A stretch of 64,000 nucleotides of DNA, taken from assembly GCA_026119855.1 (NCBI GenBank), contig JAOWBW010000283.1, forward strand, positions 558,001 to 622,000, read 5' to 3'. Shown here in pieces: positions 42,951 through 54,984 of the stretch. Origin of the DNA: Campanula takesimana (lineage: Eukaryota; Streptophyta; Magnoliopsida; Asterales; Campanulaceae). Below the pieces are notes generated by a model. That model was not told the DNA's origin and did no database searches. It worked only from the letters and a program-made list of their open reading frames with translations. The position numbers and the translations under genes were made by a program. The stretch's first letter is position 1. Each line of letters begins with the position of its first letter.

Positions 42951-45900
42951 TGTCACGACCCGAAAACCCGTCTCTGTTTTCTAAAAATAAAAATTTAATT
43001 ATTTATTTATTTCTTATTTAATTGTTTAAATTATTAATTGATTAACAATTATGTATGCATTTTATGTGTATAATAATTTATGCCTAACATTTTATTTGGG
43101 TCATTTGTGCTAGCGTAGTACTATTTGGTCTTAGTTGTTAGTGGGAAGTAGTAGAGTTGTGTGTTAGTAGTGAGGGGGCCTAAGTGTAAGTTTTCATATC
43201 ATTTTCCTACTCCCTCCCTACTCTTCCTTCTCCCTCACCCTCTCCCTCATCATTCCCAGCAAACTCTCTCTCTCTCCTTGGCTATGGTGAGTTTTTCTTC
43301 TCTCCCTTCTCTCTTCATTTTCTTCCTCTTCCTCTTATCTTACCTTATTTCTCATTTTATGAAATGTGTTTAGATCGTCGTAGGATCGCGTAGAATCAAA
43401 AATATTTGAATTCCGTCATCTTTGAGAAATCTCAAGTAAGTTGTTTTTCCCCCATTTTTATGCTAAAATGTTCATTTCATGTTTATATAATGCTTTAGTT
43501 GATACATTTGATGCTTGATTGAGTTTGGAAATTATTTGGAATTATTTTGGTTTTTGGTTAAAAATGGTGATTTTGATGAATGTTGGGTTTGATTCTTGGG
43601 TTGGGGTTATTTGTGAGGTTGATTAGGTCCCCATTCTAGTTATAAGTTGTTTTGGTTCATATTTATGCTTGGTGGAAGGTTGATTGTGGTGGATTTTGAG
43701 AATGTGTGAAATGGGTAAGAAAAATGAAGAACCCAGCTGCTGATTCCCGGCCAAGAACCAGACCAGGCGCCCGCCCGGGTTGGACCAGGCGCCCGCCTAC
43801 CCATCTTTTTATGCGGCCAGACCTTCTGATCAATTAAGCGCCCGCCCGCCCCATGCCAGGCGCCCGCCCGCCCCCTGTTCCAGAATTCTGCCCTTTTACT
43901 TGGTTTAGGACTAATGGCTTACCTAGTTTAGGTTTTATTCTTCTAATTAACCTAAGTTAACATCGTGGAACACTTTATTAATTGGAAATGATTCTTTTGT
44001 GAATAAATATGTTATGGAATTTGATTAAGTATCATTTTGGGAATGTGGTCCATCTTTGATGTGTTGTTTGGATTGGTTTACCTTTGTGGTAATTTATTTG
44101 GATTGATTCCCTACTTTGGAATCATTAGTTGTTTACCGTGCTAGTATTTTATTACTTAGCCTTTATTTGAAAGTCCAGCTGGTATTTGTGTGTGTTTCGG
44201 GCGATGCGAAACATTATGATAGCACAAGCCAAGTCCATTATGGTGTTCACCATTGTTTTGCCCCATTATTTCCCTCCTCCAGATTGACCTTGGATGTGAG
44301 ATGAGCTAGCCCCTTTGTGACCACTTTAGCTATTGGTTTGGGCTTTGACTGTGTGTCACTGTCCCCTTATTGTTATTGGTTCCGGTACCGGGGGTTTTCT
44401 CTTCAAGCTTTCATGCTACTATGAAGATATTGATTGTTGATTATTGAACCTGCGCAGCGACCTTTATTTGGTTATATCAGTTGGGAAACCTTGGCTAATA
44501 TCATTTGTTAATTGTTTATTTCCGCTGCTATCTGTTAATGGATAAATGCTATGTGCTAATTGATACTTATTATTGTTTCTTGATTATTGCATCTTAGCAT
44601 GTCATGTAGTTGCATTAGTAACTTATTGAGATTTATCTCACCCCTTTTCTTTTGTCTTTGTTTTTCCTTAACCCCCCCCCCAGGTGGAAAGGATTAGACT
44701 CGCTGATCACGAGACAGGACGTCGAGTGTGGATATAGCTTTTGTCACGACCCGAAAACTAGGCTCTATTTTATTAGTAATAAATAATTATCATTTATTTA
44801 TTTGCTCATTTATTCATTTAAATTATTATTTAATTAATGGATTATGTGTGCATTTTATGTGTTATAATAATTTATGTCTAGCATTTTATTTGGATCATTT
44901 GGGTGAGTGTAGTATTGTTGGGTCTTATTTGGTAGTAGGGAGTGTAAGTATTGTGTGTAGTGTAGAGGAGGGGCTTGAGTGTAAGTTTTGAAATAATTCC
45001 CCCTACTCCCTCTCTTCTCCCTCACCTCCCTACTCTTTCACCCTCACTCCTCATTTCTCTCTCCAGCACATCTCTCTCTCTCCCTCCATAGAAATAGGTA
45101 AGTTTCTCTCTACCTTATCTCTACATTTCCATCATCTTCCTCTCATTATTTCTCATTTCTTAAAACATGAATCTTGTTTGGATCGTCGATAGGATAGTAG
45201 GAAGCCAAAAATATTCGAGTTCCGACAACTTTGAGAAAATCCGAGTAAGTTGCTTTTCCCCCACTTTTATGCTAAAATGTCCCTATCATGTTTATATAAT
45301 GCTTGATGTGTTATATTTCAAGTTTGGTTGAGTTTAGAATTTATTTGGAATTTATTTTGGGTTTGAATAAAAATGGTGATTTTGTTGAATGTTGGGATTT
45401 AATCTTGATTTTGGTTGTTATATGAGTTCTTTTAGACCTATAAGTTTCTCTAGTACCTTAGTATGCTAGTTAGGAGTGTTGGATTTTGGGTTGGTTTTGG
45501 TTTGGGTTGAAAATGGGAGAACTCAGTTCATCCCTCCCGATTTCCGGCAGACCAGGGGGGTTGGGCGACCGCCCAAATAATGGTGGGCGACCGCACATCT
45601 ATCTGAAAGGTTTTGTTCTTGTTTGATGGCTTTTTGTGCGACCGCACATACCCGAGTGGGCGGCCGCACAGTACCTCTGAAGGTTTTCATTTGTTATTTT
45701 GTGTGATTGAAGAATGCGTTTTGGTCTAAGTCTTGGGTGTCCTTCTAGTCGACCTTAGTGAACATTGTAGTACACTCTAGTGATAGAATTGGGTCATTTG
45801 TGATTAAGTTTGTGTTGTGAAATTTAGTTTTATGTTCTTTAATAACTTTGGGATTATTTGGGTTTTAGAGGCACATGAATTGAGTTTTCTTGTCTTTAAA

Positions 45901-48275
45901 TGTTAGGATAGAAGTATATATAGGTACTCCTAAGTTTTAGAACGAAATGAGCGAAATTCGGAGCTAAAACAGGGATTTTTCATAATGTCCGGCCGAAACT
46001 TTATAAAAATTGTCCGTTTTACGTTCAATCTTCCGGAGACCATAACTTCTTCGTACAGACTCCATTTTAGACGTGTAAACTATCGTTGGAAAGCTCTTTT
46101 CGAGTACTACGCAATGGTTCTATTGGCCGCATGGTTCCAGATCATAATGGTTGTCTTATTGTTGAGGTTTAAGATCAAGGTGTAGTCTTTGTCTAGGTTC
46201 CGTAGTACTTTTCTAGTTGACTTAGTTGGGCACCGTGGAACACTTTAGTAATTAAAATTGGTTCCTTTGTGAACAACGGTGTTATGTAATTTGATCAAGT
46301 ATTATTTGGGAATGTTTGGGCATCTTATGATGTGTTCTTGATCGTTCCAATCGAATTGATTTTTTTGAGTAAGACTTGGTCTAGGTTTTAGGCGATGTCC
46401 TATAGTACCTAGAGGGTTGTTATTGAGCACCAAAGTGTAGGGTTTAGTCCGGTCGTGATCATGTTCTAATAAGTGTAACCTTTTGGATCCGTTTGGGGTG
46501 TTTAGAATTGGTTCGTTATGAACGGAGGTAAAGAGTGAGTTGGCAATTGGGTACCACGGTTGATTAACCTTAAAGTGTATTCATTCTGATTTCCTACTTT
46601 GGAATTTCAGGTGTGATGAGATGGTTGAGTTCATAGTCCTAGTACATCTTTATGAGTAAACGTTTAGGATAATTTTGGGTTATAGTCGTTGTACTATTTG
46701 TGAGCGACCGTTTGGGTTGTGTTCCTTATGAGTAACTTGTGGGTATCATCTTTGGAATGTATCTGGTATGGTTCCTCTTTATGGAATTATCGTATTCTAA
46801 TAATCATTGTTGGTGAGCTCCTTATGAGCAATTCCGTTTATCATTGTTATGCTCTTTATGAGAAACTCCATTTATCGTTGTTGTGCTCTTCATGAGAAAC
46901 CGTTGCATCTTTATGGTGATTATTTGGTATGGTTCCCTACTTTGGAACCCTAAGTTGTTTAATTAAGCTAGTATTTATTACTTAGCATTTATTTGGAAGC
47001 CCAGCTGGCATATTTGTTGCATCGGGCGATGGGAAAGATTATAATGGCAAAGCCAAGTCCATTATAATGTTGACCATTGTTTTGCCCTTACTATACCCCT
47101 TTTCCAGATTGGCCTTGGAAAAGATAAGTTAGCTTCCTTTGTGAATGTATCTAGCTACCGAGCATGACTTTGTGGCATGGCTCTTGTCCTTTGTGACACT
47201 CTTATGGTTATTGTTCCGGTACCGGGGGTTTTCTCTTCAGCTTTTATGTTACTATGAAGATGGCTTGATGGGTTGATTGATTGATTGGTCGGTTCTGACC
47301 GGGGTTCTCTTCAGTTGTTATACTGCTATTGTTGATTAGTTGATTGGTTGAAGCTGCGCAGCGATTGTTCTATCAGTTTGGTGAAACCTTGGCTCAGTAT
47401 CCTTTGTTACGTGTTTATTTCAGTCTTATGTGCCGCATGATGAGTTAGTCGTTATTTCCAACTGGTATGGGACAGTTGGCGATAGGGAGCTTTCTCATTT
47501 GTTGTTATGTGATTTACTTGTTCAGTTATATCGTTGATTTGCATGATATTATGCCATGTAGATGCATTTAGTAACTTACTGAGATTTTATCTCACCCCGT
47601 CTCTTGTTTCAAATTGTTTTTCCTTAACCCCCCCCCCCCAGGAAAGCAAGTGGTAGCGTTGTGAGGTCCATTGTAGAGGGAATCTTCTGAGCAGGTTGAT
47701 CGTAATTGGGATAGTTGCTCTTCGGAGCCTTTATGTATTTTATTGTGGGTTCGTAGTCGTTCAGTGTTTTGTATATACGGTTGTACTTTGGGTATTTTTG
47801 TTAATAGTTGTTCTTGCTTCCGCATTTGTTTCTAGTCTCCGAGTTATAATCTCGTTGAGGTGTTGTTTGGTGGTATTGGTTCATAGTTGAATTCACGCGC
47901 CCGGTTTGGTATATTACATTTTGGAGATGTACATTTTGTAAAGTTTTTATTTATGGATTTTTTTTTGAGATTACCGGGGTGTGACAGCTTCTGGGGAAGG
48001 TTGTTATTCGGTTTGCATTATTTAAATGTATAACTTTGGGATAGTGTCACCAAACAATGACGTCGTTAAGAATTGTACATGTTATATTTTGGGGTATAAG
48101 CTTGTGGAGCTTATGTTAGTGGTACTTTGTTATTATTAAACTTTGAATTACAAAACTTTGTGTCATCATCTTTTGGTATAAAAGGAAATTTTTTTATCTT
48201 CATTATTTTAGAGTTTATTGTTTAAGCTGACGTCCAGCTCGCGCACTCCGGGCCCGCGGGGTTGGGGTCGCGACA
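42951..48275 (+). repeat. E1 5' LTR, split by a solo LTR
   Basis: TGTCACGACCCG...GTCGCGACA. Consists of 42951-44741 and 47992-48275. CpG-rich words (GGCGCCCGCC type) are at 43765-43877, and a poly-C tract before CAGG at 44673-44685. Confidence 0.95.
44742..47986 (+). repeat. Solo LTR of a diverged Tekay-like family
   Basis: 3245 bp, TGTCACGACCCG...GGTGTGACA, flanked by GCTTT (44737-44741) and GCTTC (47987-47991), a 5-bp duplication with one mismatch. The empty site is in the E1 3' LTR near 54690. There is no PBS, PPT or coding region, and inner landmarks of the LTR (GATTGGCCTTGG, poly-C tract at 47626) occur only once. So it is a solo LTR left by LTR-LTR recombination. CpG-rich words are at 45563-45671. 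Confidence 0.88.
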
Positions 48276-48277
48276 GT

Positions 48278-48294
48278 TGGTATCAGAGCTATGG
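48278..48294 (+). other. E1 primer binding site (initiator-Met tRNA)
   Basis: TGGTATCAGAGCTATGG, two bases after the 5' LTR. Confidence 0.93.
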
Positions 48295-48395
48295 TTTGGC
48301 TCTAAGTATAAGTCTAGGTGGACTAGTATGACCTAGGAGGGTAGTTGTGTTCGGAGTGAGTAACGGTTGATGTTTTATGCAGGTAATTATTCACA

Positions 48396-49345
48396 ATGGC
48401 TAGAAGAAGAACGGGTGAAGGTTCTAGTGGGGCTCAGAATCAGAATGATCTTCGGGAAGAGAACCGTGCTATGTTCCAAGGCATGTTTGAGGCGGCCATG
48501 AAGGCAATTCATGACCAAGGACCGAGAGTAGAGCAAGCGCCACCACCCCGCTATGGTTTGGAGCAATTCTTGAAACTGAAACCGGCAGAGTTCGATGGTG
48601 AGCCCGATGTGAAGAAGGCCGAACTATGGGTTGAGTCTATGGAGAAAATTTATGATGTGTTTGGGTGTACGGACAAGGATAGGGTCCGGTTTGTGGCTTA
48701 TAAATTGGTTGGGGCTGCCGAGCATTGGTGGAAAGGAGTTAAAGCGAGTTGGGATGATACCCATACAGTGTATGCCTGGGAATTGTTTGTGCGGAAGTTC
48801 AACGAGCATTTTATTCCGGTAGTGGATCAAAACCGAAAAGAGATCGAGCTTCTCAACTTGGAGCAAGGTTTGTTGTCTATAGCTCAGTACTCGGCTAAGT
48901 TCACAGAATTAGCCCGGTATTGTGACTATCTTGTGAGGACCGAAGAACAGAAAGCTATGAGATTCATCCGGGGTTTGAAGACTTCTATCCGTACTCAGCT
49001 TATAGCCCAGAGGATTGTGACATTCCAGGATGTGGTAGACCGTGTCTATCTTATGGAGCAAGATATTGGGGAACATAAGAGGAGGACCGAGGTAGCTAAC
49101 CCGAGTAAGCAAGGAGCGCAGAGCAAGTCACAACCAAGGATTGATAACCGAGGTAACTTTGGGGGACAATCTCAGTTCTGAGGGCAACCAATCCCAAGGA
49201 ACCCGGGTACTACTTCCGGGAATCAAGGGAACCAAATTAGGAGACTTTGTTCCTATTGCCAAAAGGAAGGCCATTCAGAGGACCGGTGTTGGAAGAAACA
49301 GGGCAGGTGTACCAATTGTGGTCAAATGGGACATTTTGCAAGGGA
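48396..49345 (+). pseudogene. gag: E1 Gag with two zinc knuckles (frameshifted)
   Basis: ATG 48396. 261 codons are open to a TGA at 49179: ENRAMFQGMFEAAMKAIHDQ, then the Gag core (KPAEFDGEPDVKKAELWVES, YKLVGAAEHWWKGVKASWDD, FIPVVDQNRKEIELLNLEQG, YLVRTEEQKAMRFIRGLKTS). Two CCHC knuckles follow in the next frame at about 49249-49335 (CSYCQKEGHSEDRC and CTNCGQMGHFARDC), so a frameshift lies between about 49150 and 49245. A further frame change precedes protease. The RNA-binding and assembly functions would be lost from one continuous product. Confidence 0.88.
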
Positions 49346-49441
49346 TTGTACTAGAGGCAGGGGTCAACCGACTGGTTCGGAGCTGGTGCTCCACAGGGTC
49401 AGAAAAGGGATGCTACGGGAAAGGCCAAAGTCCAAGGAAAA

Positions 49442-52400
49442 GTGTTTGCAATGAATCAGCATCAGGCAGATGATCCCTCAGTGATTGGAGGTATTGTTTC
49501 TATATCTAATGTGAGCGCGCGTACGTTAGTAGATCCAGGATCATCTCATTCTTACATTTCTGTGCAATTTGCTTCTTTACTAAATGCTGCATCTGAGTCT
49601 TTGCCCTATGTGTTAGAGGTGTCAACTCCTATGGGAGAGTGTTTGGTGACCGATAGAGTCTTTCGTGCTTGTGATGTGCTTACCTGTGGTCGTGTCTTGT
49701 GTGCGGACTTGGTAGTCCTTCCTATTCAAGACTTTGATGTTATTTTGGGTATGGATTGGTTGAGCAACTTTCATGCTTCTGTCGATTGTCGTAGAAAGGT
49801 TGTTAATTTTTCCATCCCTGATGTGCCTAAGTTTACTTTTGAGGCTATGCCTTTGGGTAGAAATTTTCGTATCATTTCTTATGTGAAAGCTAGGAGATTA
49901 TTGCACCGTGGTTATGAGGGGTACTTGGCTAGTGTGCTTGATACTAGGAAAGAATCCCCTAGTTTGGAGAGTGTTCGGGTAGTTAGAGAATTTCCCGATG
50001 TTTTCTCTTCTGAATATGATATGCCTCCAGATCGTGAGATAGAGTTTTGTATAGATCTTTTGCCGGGTACAGCTCCGATTTCAAAGGCACCGTATAGGTT
50101 GGCTCCCGCAGAGTTGAAGGAACTAAAGGTTCAATTGCAAGAGTTGCTTGATCGAGGGTTTATCCACCCTAGTGTTTCCCCGTGGGGACCACCGGTTTTG
50201 TTTGTGCGGAAGAAAGATGGTTCTTTGAGATTGTGTATTGATTACCGGAAGTTGAATCAGGTTACAGTGAAGAACAAGTATCCTCTACCTCACATTGATG
50301 ATTTATTTGATCAGCTTCAAGGGTCCGTGGTCTTTTCTAAACTTGATTTGAGGAGTGGGTACCATCAGTTGAAGATTCGATCGGAGGATATTCCGAAGAC
50401 TGCCTTTCGCACTCGCTATGGTCATTACGAGTTCTTGGTTATGCCATTTGGGTTGACTACCGCGCCGGCCGTATTTATGGATTTGATGAACCGGGTTTTC
50501 CATCCTTATCTTTATTCGTTTGTGGTGGTTTTCATCGACGACATTCTTGTCTACTCTAAATCTCGAGAGGAGCACGAGCAACACTTGAGGACAGTTTTAT
50601 CCATTCTTGCGAGGGAGCAGTTGTTTGCGAAGTTTAGTAAATGCGAATTTTGGCTCGAGAAGGTTTCATTTCTGGGTCATGTTATTTCAAAAGATGGGAT
50701 TTCTGTGGATCCTTCAAAGATAGAAGCCATAGTGGATTGGAAAAGACCCGAGACAGTGACCGAGATCAGAAGTTTTCTGGGTTTAGCCGGGTATTACCGA
50801 AGGTTTATAGAAGGATTTTCGAGGATTGCTACTCCGATGACTCAGTTGACCCGGAAGGATGTACCGTTTGTGTGGAGTGAAAAATGTCAAAGCAGCTTTG
50901 ATGAATTAAAGAAGAGATTAACTAGGGCTCCTATTCTTGCGTTACCGAATGGAAATGACGATTTAGTAATTTACAGTGATGCTTCGAAAGAGGGTTTGGG
51001 TTGTGTTTTGATGCAGAATGGGAAAGTGATTGCGTATGCTTCGAGGAAGTTGAGCCCGAGTGAACAGAACTATCCTACTCACGACATGGAGTTAGCGGCT
51101 ATTGTATTTGCTCCTCATAAGTGGAAGCACTATCTTTACGGAGCAAAGTTTGAGATTTTTACCGATCACAAGAGTTTGAAATACCTCTTCTCTCAAAAGG
51201 AATTGAACAACTGACAGCGTAGATGGATGGAACTTTTAAAGGACTATGATTGTACGATTTCTTATCATCCGGGGAAGGTGAATGTGGTAGCCGATGTGAT
51301 TAGTAGAAAGTCTTATGTGGCTTCGATGATGGTTCGAGAGTGGAAAATGCTTGAGGATGTTCGAGATTGGTGTCCTCGTGAATCGAGACATGGGGCTATT
51401 TTTTCGAATATTAGGGTGTCTCCGACCCTAATTCAGAGGATAAAAGAAGCTCAAAAAGAAGATCCCAAGTTAGTGAAAGTAATGGGTAAAATGAAGGAAA
51501 AGAACTTCGAGGATTTTTCTATGAGTTCGAATGGGGTGTTGACTTTCTGTGGTCGTTTGTGCGTACCCGATGTTGGTGGAATAAAGAGGCAAGTTTTAGA
51601 TGAGGGTCATAAATCGAGATATACTATTCATCCGGGTAGTACGAAGATGTATCAAAATTTGAAACAACACTTTTGGTGGAACAACATGAAGAGGGAAATA
51701 GCCGAGTATGTTTCGAAATGTTTAACTTGTCAGCAGGTCAAAGCCGAGCATCAGAGACCCGCAGGACTACTTCAGCCGTTAGAGATTCCAGAGTGGAAAT
51801 GGGAGCATGTGACTATGGATTTCGTTACAGGACTACCTCGTACCCGTAGAAAGTATGACAGTGTTTGGGTAATTGTGGATAGACTGACCAAGAGTGCACA
51901 TTTCTTGCCTATTGACATTAGGTACTCAATGGAAAAGCTTGCGACCCTTTACATTGATGAGATTGTGAGATTGCATGGGGTTCCGGTTAGCACTGTGTCA
52001 GATCGAGACCCGAGGTTTACTTCTAGATTCTGGAAGGCGTTTCAGGAAGCTTTGGGTACAGATTTGCGATTCAGCACAACTTTTCACCCTCGGACCGACG
52101 GTCAATCCGAGAGGACCATTCAGATTTTGGAGGATATGTTGCGAGCTTATTCGATAGACTTTTCCGATTCTTGGGATATACATTTACCGTTAGTGGAATT
52201 CTCTTACAACAACAGTTATCAGGCTAGTATCGAGATGGCACCTTATGAGGCCTTATATGGGAGAAAATGTAGATCGCCTATCTGTTGGGATGAGGTCGGT
52301 GAAGCGAAGATCGTGGGTATTGATTTGCTTCAGGATTCAGTTGAGAAAGTTAGAGTTATCCGGGATCTATTGAAAACAGCCCAGAGTCGACAGAAGAGCT

Positions 52401-52870
52401 ATGCAGATAACCGAAGGCGAGATCTTAGTTTTCAGACCGGTGATTTTGTGTTCTTGAAAGTATCTCCGAAGGTGGGTATTCGAAGGTTCGGGAAGAAAGG
52501 TAAATTGGCTCCGAGGTTTATAGGTCCGTTTGAGATTCTGGGAAAGGTGGGACTTCTTGCGTATCGACTTGCGTTACCACCATCCTTAGACCGGTTGCAT
52601 AATGTTTTTCACGTTTCTATGCTTCGGAAGTATGTTCATGATCCTTCTCACGTTTTACCGAGTGTACCGGAAGATATTGAGCCTGATATGACCTACGAGG
52701 AACGACCGGTTCGGATTTTAGATGCCAAAGTCCAAGAGTTGAGGAAAAAGAGCATTGCGTTGGTTAGAGTCCTTTGGAAGAATCACAATGTTGAAGAATC
52801 GACGTGGAAGCTTCGCGATGAGATAGAGAGGAATTATACGTGGCTTTTTAATTCGGGTAAGTCTCGTTAA
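49442..52870 (+). pseudogene. pol: E1 protease-RT-RNase H-integrase-chromodomain (one stop codon)
   Basis: One frame except for a TGA at 51212-51214, where family members have a sense codon. Protease: LVDPGSSHSYIS (catalytic Asp at 49532-49534). RT: LRLCIDYRKLNQVTVKNKYP, FVVVFIDDILVYSKS (FIDD at 50531-50542). RNase H: YSDASKEGLGCVLMQNGKV, THDMELAA, IFTDHKSL; the TGA lies at its end. Integrase: HPGSTKMYQNLKQHFWW with CLTCQQVK (HHCC), MDFVTGLP, SDRDPRFTS and TDGQSERTIQ (D, D, E). Chromodomain-like end: YEERPVRILDAKVQELRKKS, VEESTWKL. That carboxy-terminal domain is the mark of Tekay chromoviruses and may guide integration. Readthrough or one reversion would give a full product. The start at 49442 is only the first Met in frame. 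Confidence 0.93.
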
Positions 52871-52887
52871 AATTCGGGTCGAATTTT

Positions 52888-52904
52888 CTTTAAGGGGGAG
52901 TGAC
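52888..52904 (+). other. E1 polypurine tract
   Basis: TTTAAGGGGGAGTGAC directly before the 3' LTR. Confidence 0.85.
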
Positions 52905-54979
52905 TGTCACGACCCGAAAACCCGTCTCTATTTTCTAAAAATAAAAATTTAATTATTTATTTATTTCTTATTTAATTGTTTAAATTATTAATTGATTAAA
53001 TATTATGTATGCATTTTACGTGTATAATAATTTATGCCTAACATTTTATTTGGGTCATTTGTGCTAGCGTAGTATTATTTGGTCTTAGTTGTTAGTGGGA
53101 AGTAGTAGAGTTGTGTGTTAGTAGTGAGGGGGCCTAAGTGTAAGTTTTCAAATCATTTTCCTACTCCCTCCCTACTCTTCGTTCTCCCTCACCCTCTCCC
53201 TCATCATTCCCAGCAAACTCTCTCTCTCTCCTTGGCTATGGTGAGTTTTTCTTCTCTCCCTTCTCTCTTCATTTTCTTCCTCTTCCTCTCATCTTACCTT
53301 ATTTCTCATTCTACGAAATGTGTTTAGATCGTCGATAGGATCGCGTAGAATCAAAAATATTTGAATTCCGTCATCTTTGAGAAATCTCAAGTAAGTTGCT
53401 TTTCCCCCATTTTTATGCTAAAGTGTTCATTTCATGTTTATATAATGCTTTAGTTGATACATTTGATGCTTGATTGAGTTTGGAAATTATTTGGAATTAT
53501 TTTGGTTTTTGGTTAAAAATGGTGATTTTGATGAATGTTGGGTTTGATTCTTGGGTTGGGGTTATTTGTGAGGTTGATTAGGTCCCCATTCTAGTTATAA
53601 GTTGTTTTGGTTCATATTTATGCTTGGTGGAAGGTTGATTGTGGTGGATTTTGAGAATGTGTGAAATGGGTAAGAAAAATGAAGAACCCAGCTGCTGATT
53701 CCCGGCCAAGAACCAGACCAGGCGCCCGCCCGGGTTGGACCAGGCGCCCGCCTACCAAGCTTTTTATGCAGCCAGACCTTCTGATCAATTAAGCGCCCGC
53801 CCGCCCCATGCCAGGCGCCCGCCCGCCCCCTGTTCCAAAATTCTGCCCTTTTACTTGGTTTAGGACTAATGGCTTACCTAGTTTAGGTTTTATTCTTCTA
53901 ATTAACCTAAGTTAACATCGTGGAACACTTTATTAATTGGAAATGATTCTTTTGTGAATAAATATGTTATGGAATTTGATTAAGTATCATTTTGGGAATG
54001 TGGTCCATCTTTGATGTGTTGTTTGGATTGGTTTACCTTTGTGGTAATTTATTTGGATTGATTCCCTACTTTGGAATCATTAGTTGTTTACCGTGCTAGT
54101 ATTTTATTACTTAGCCTTTATTTGAAAGTCCAGCTGGTATTTGTGTGTGTTTCGGGCGATGCGAAACATTATGATGGCACAAGCCAAGTCCATTATGGTG
54201 TTCACCATTGTTTTGCCCCATTATTTCCCTCCTCCAGATTGGCCTTGGATGTGAGATGAGCTAGCCCCTTTGTGAGCACTTTAGCTATTGGTTTGGGCTT
54301 TGACTGTGTTTCACTGTCCCCTTATTGTTATTGGTTCCGGTACCGGGGGTTTTCTCTTCAAGCTTTCATGCTACTATGAAGATGTTGATTGTTGATTATT
54401 GAAGCTGCGCAGCGACCTTTATTTGGTTATATCAGTTGGGAAACCTTGGCTAATATCCTTTGTTAATTGTTTATTTCCGCTGCTATCTGTTAATGGATAA
54501 ATGCTATGTGCTAAGTGATACTTATTATTGTTTCTTGATTATTGCATCTTAGCATGTCATGTAGTTGCATTCGTAACTTATTGAGATTTATCTCACCCCT
54601 TTTCTTTTGTCTTTGTTTTTCCTTAACCCCCCCCCAGGTGGAAAGGATTAGACTCACTGATCACGAGACAGGACGTCGAGTGTGGATATAGCTTTTGGGG
54701 AAGGTTGTTATTCGTTTTGCATTATTTAAATATATAACTTTGGGATAGTGTCACCAAACAATGACGTCGTTAAGAATTGTACATGTTATATTTTGGGGTA
54801 TAAGCTTGTGGAGCTTATGTTAGTGGTACTTTGTTATTATTAAACTTTGAATTACAAAACTTTGTGTCATCATATTTTTGTATAAAAGGAAAAATTTTTA
54901 TCTTCATTATTTTAGAGTTTATTGTTTAAGTCGACGTCCAGCTCGCGCACTCCGGGCCCGCGGGGTCGGGGTCGCGACA
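52905..54979 (+). repeat. E1 3' LTR
   Basis: 2075 bp, without the solo-LTR insertion. It shows the empty site for it near 54690. CpG-rich cluster at 53718-53831, poly-C tract near 54628-54637. Confidence 0.95.
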
Positions 54980-54984
54980 GCCTG

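Larger units (their letters stand above)
42951..54979 (+). mobile_element. E1: Tekay-lineage chromovirus, nearly intact
   Basis: 12,029 bp including a nested solo LTR (8779 bp without it). Both LTRs are 2075 bp once the nested insertion and its duplication are removed. Target duplication GCCTG (42946-42950, 54980-54984) is perfect. PBS, gag, PR-RT-RH-IN and a carboxy-terminal chromodomain are present, with very few breaks. LTRs are nearly identical by eye, so it is the youngest large insertion but for the solo LTR inside it. Confidence 0.95.

Noticed and set aside
44742..47986. A complete nested element, not a solo LTR
   Set aside because: No PBS, PPT or internal duplicate of LTR landmarks. 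Only one copy of each LTR feature lies between the target duplications.
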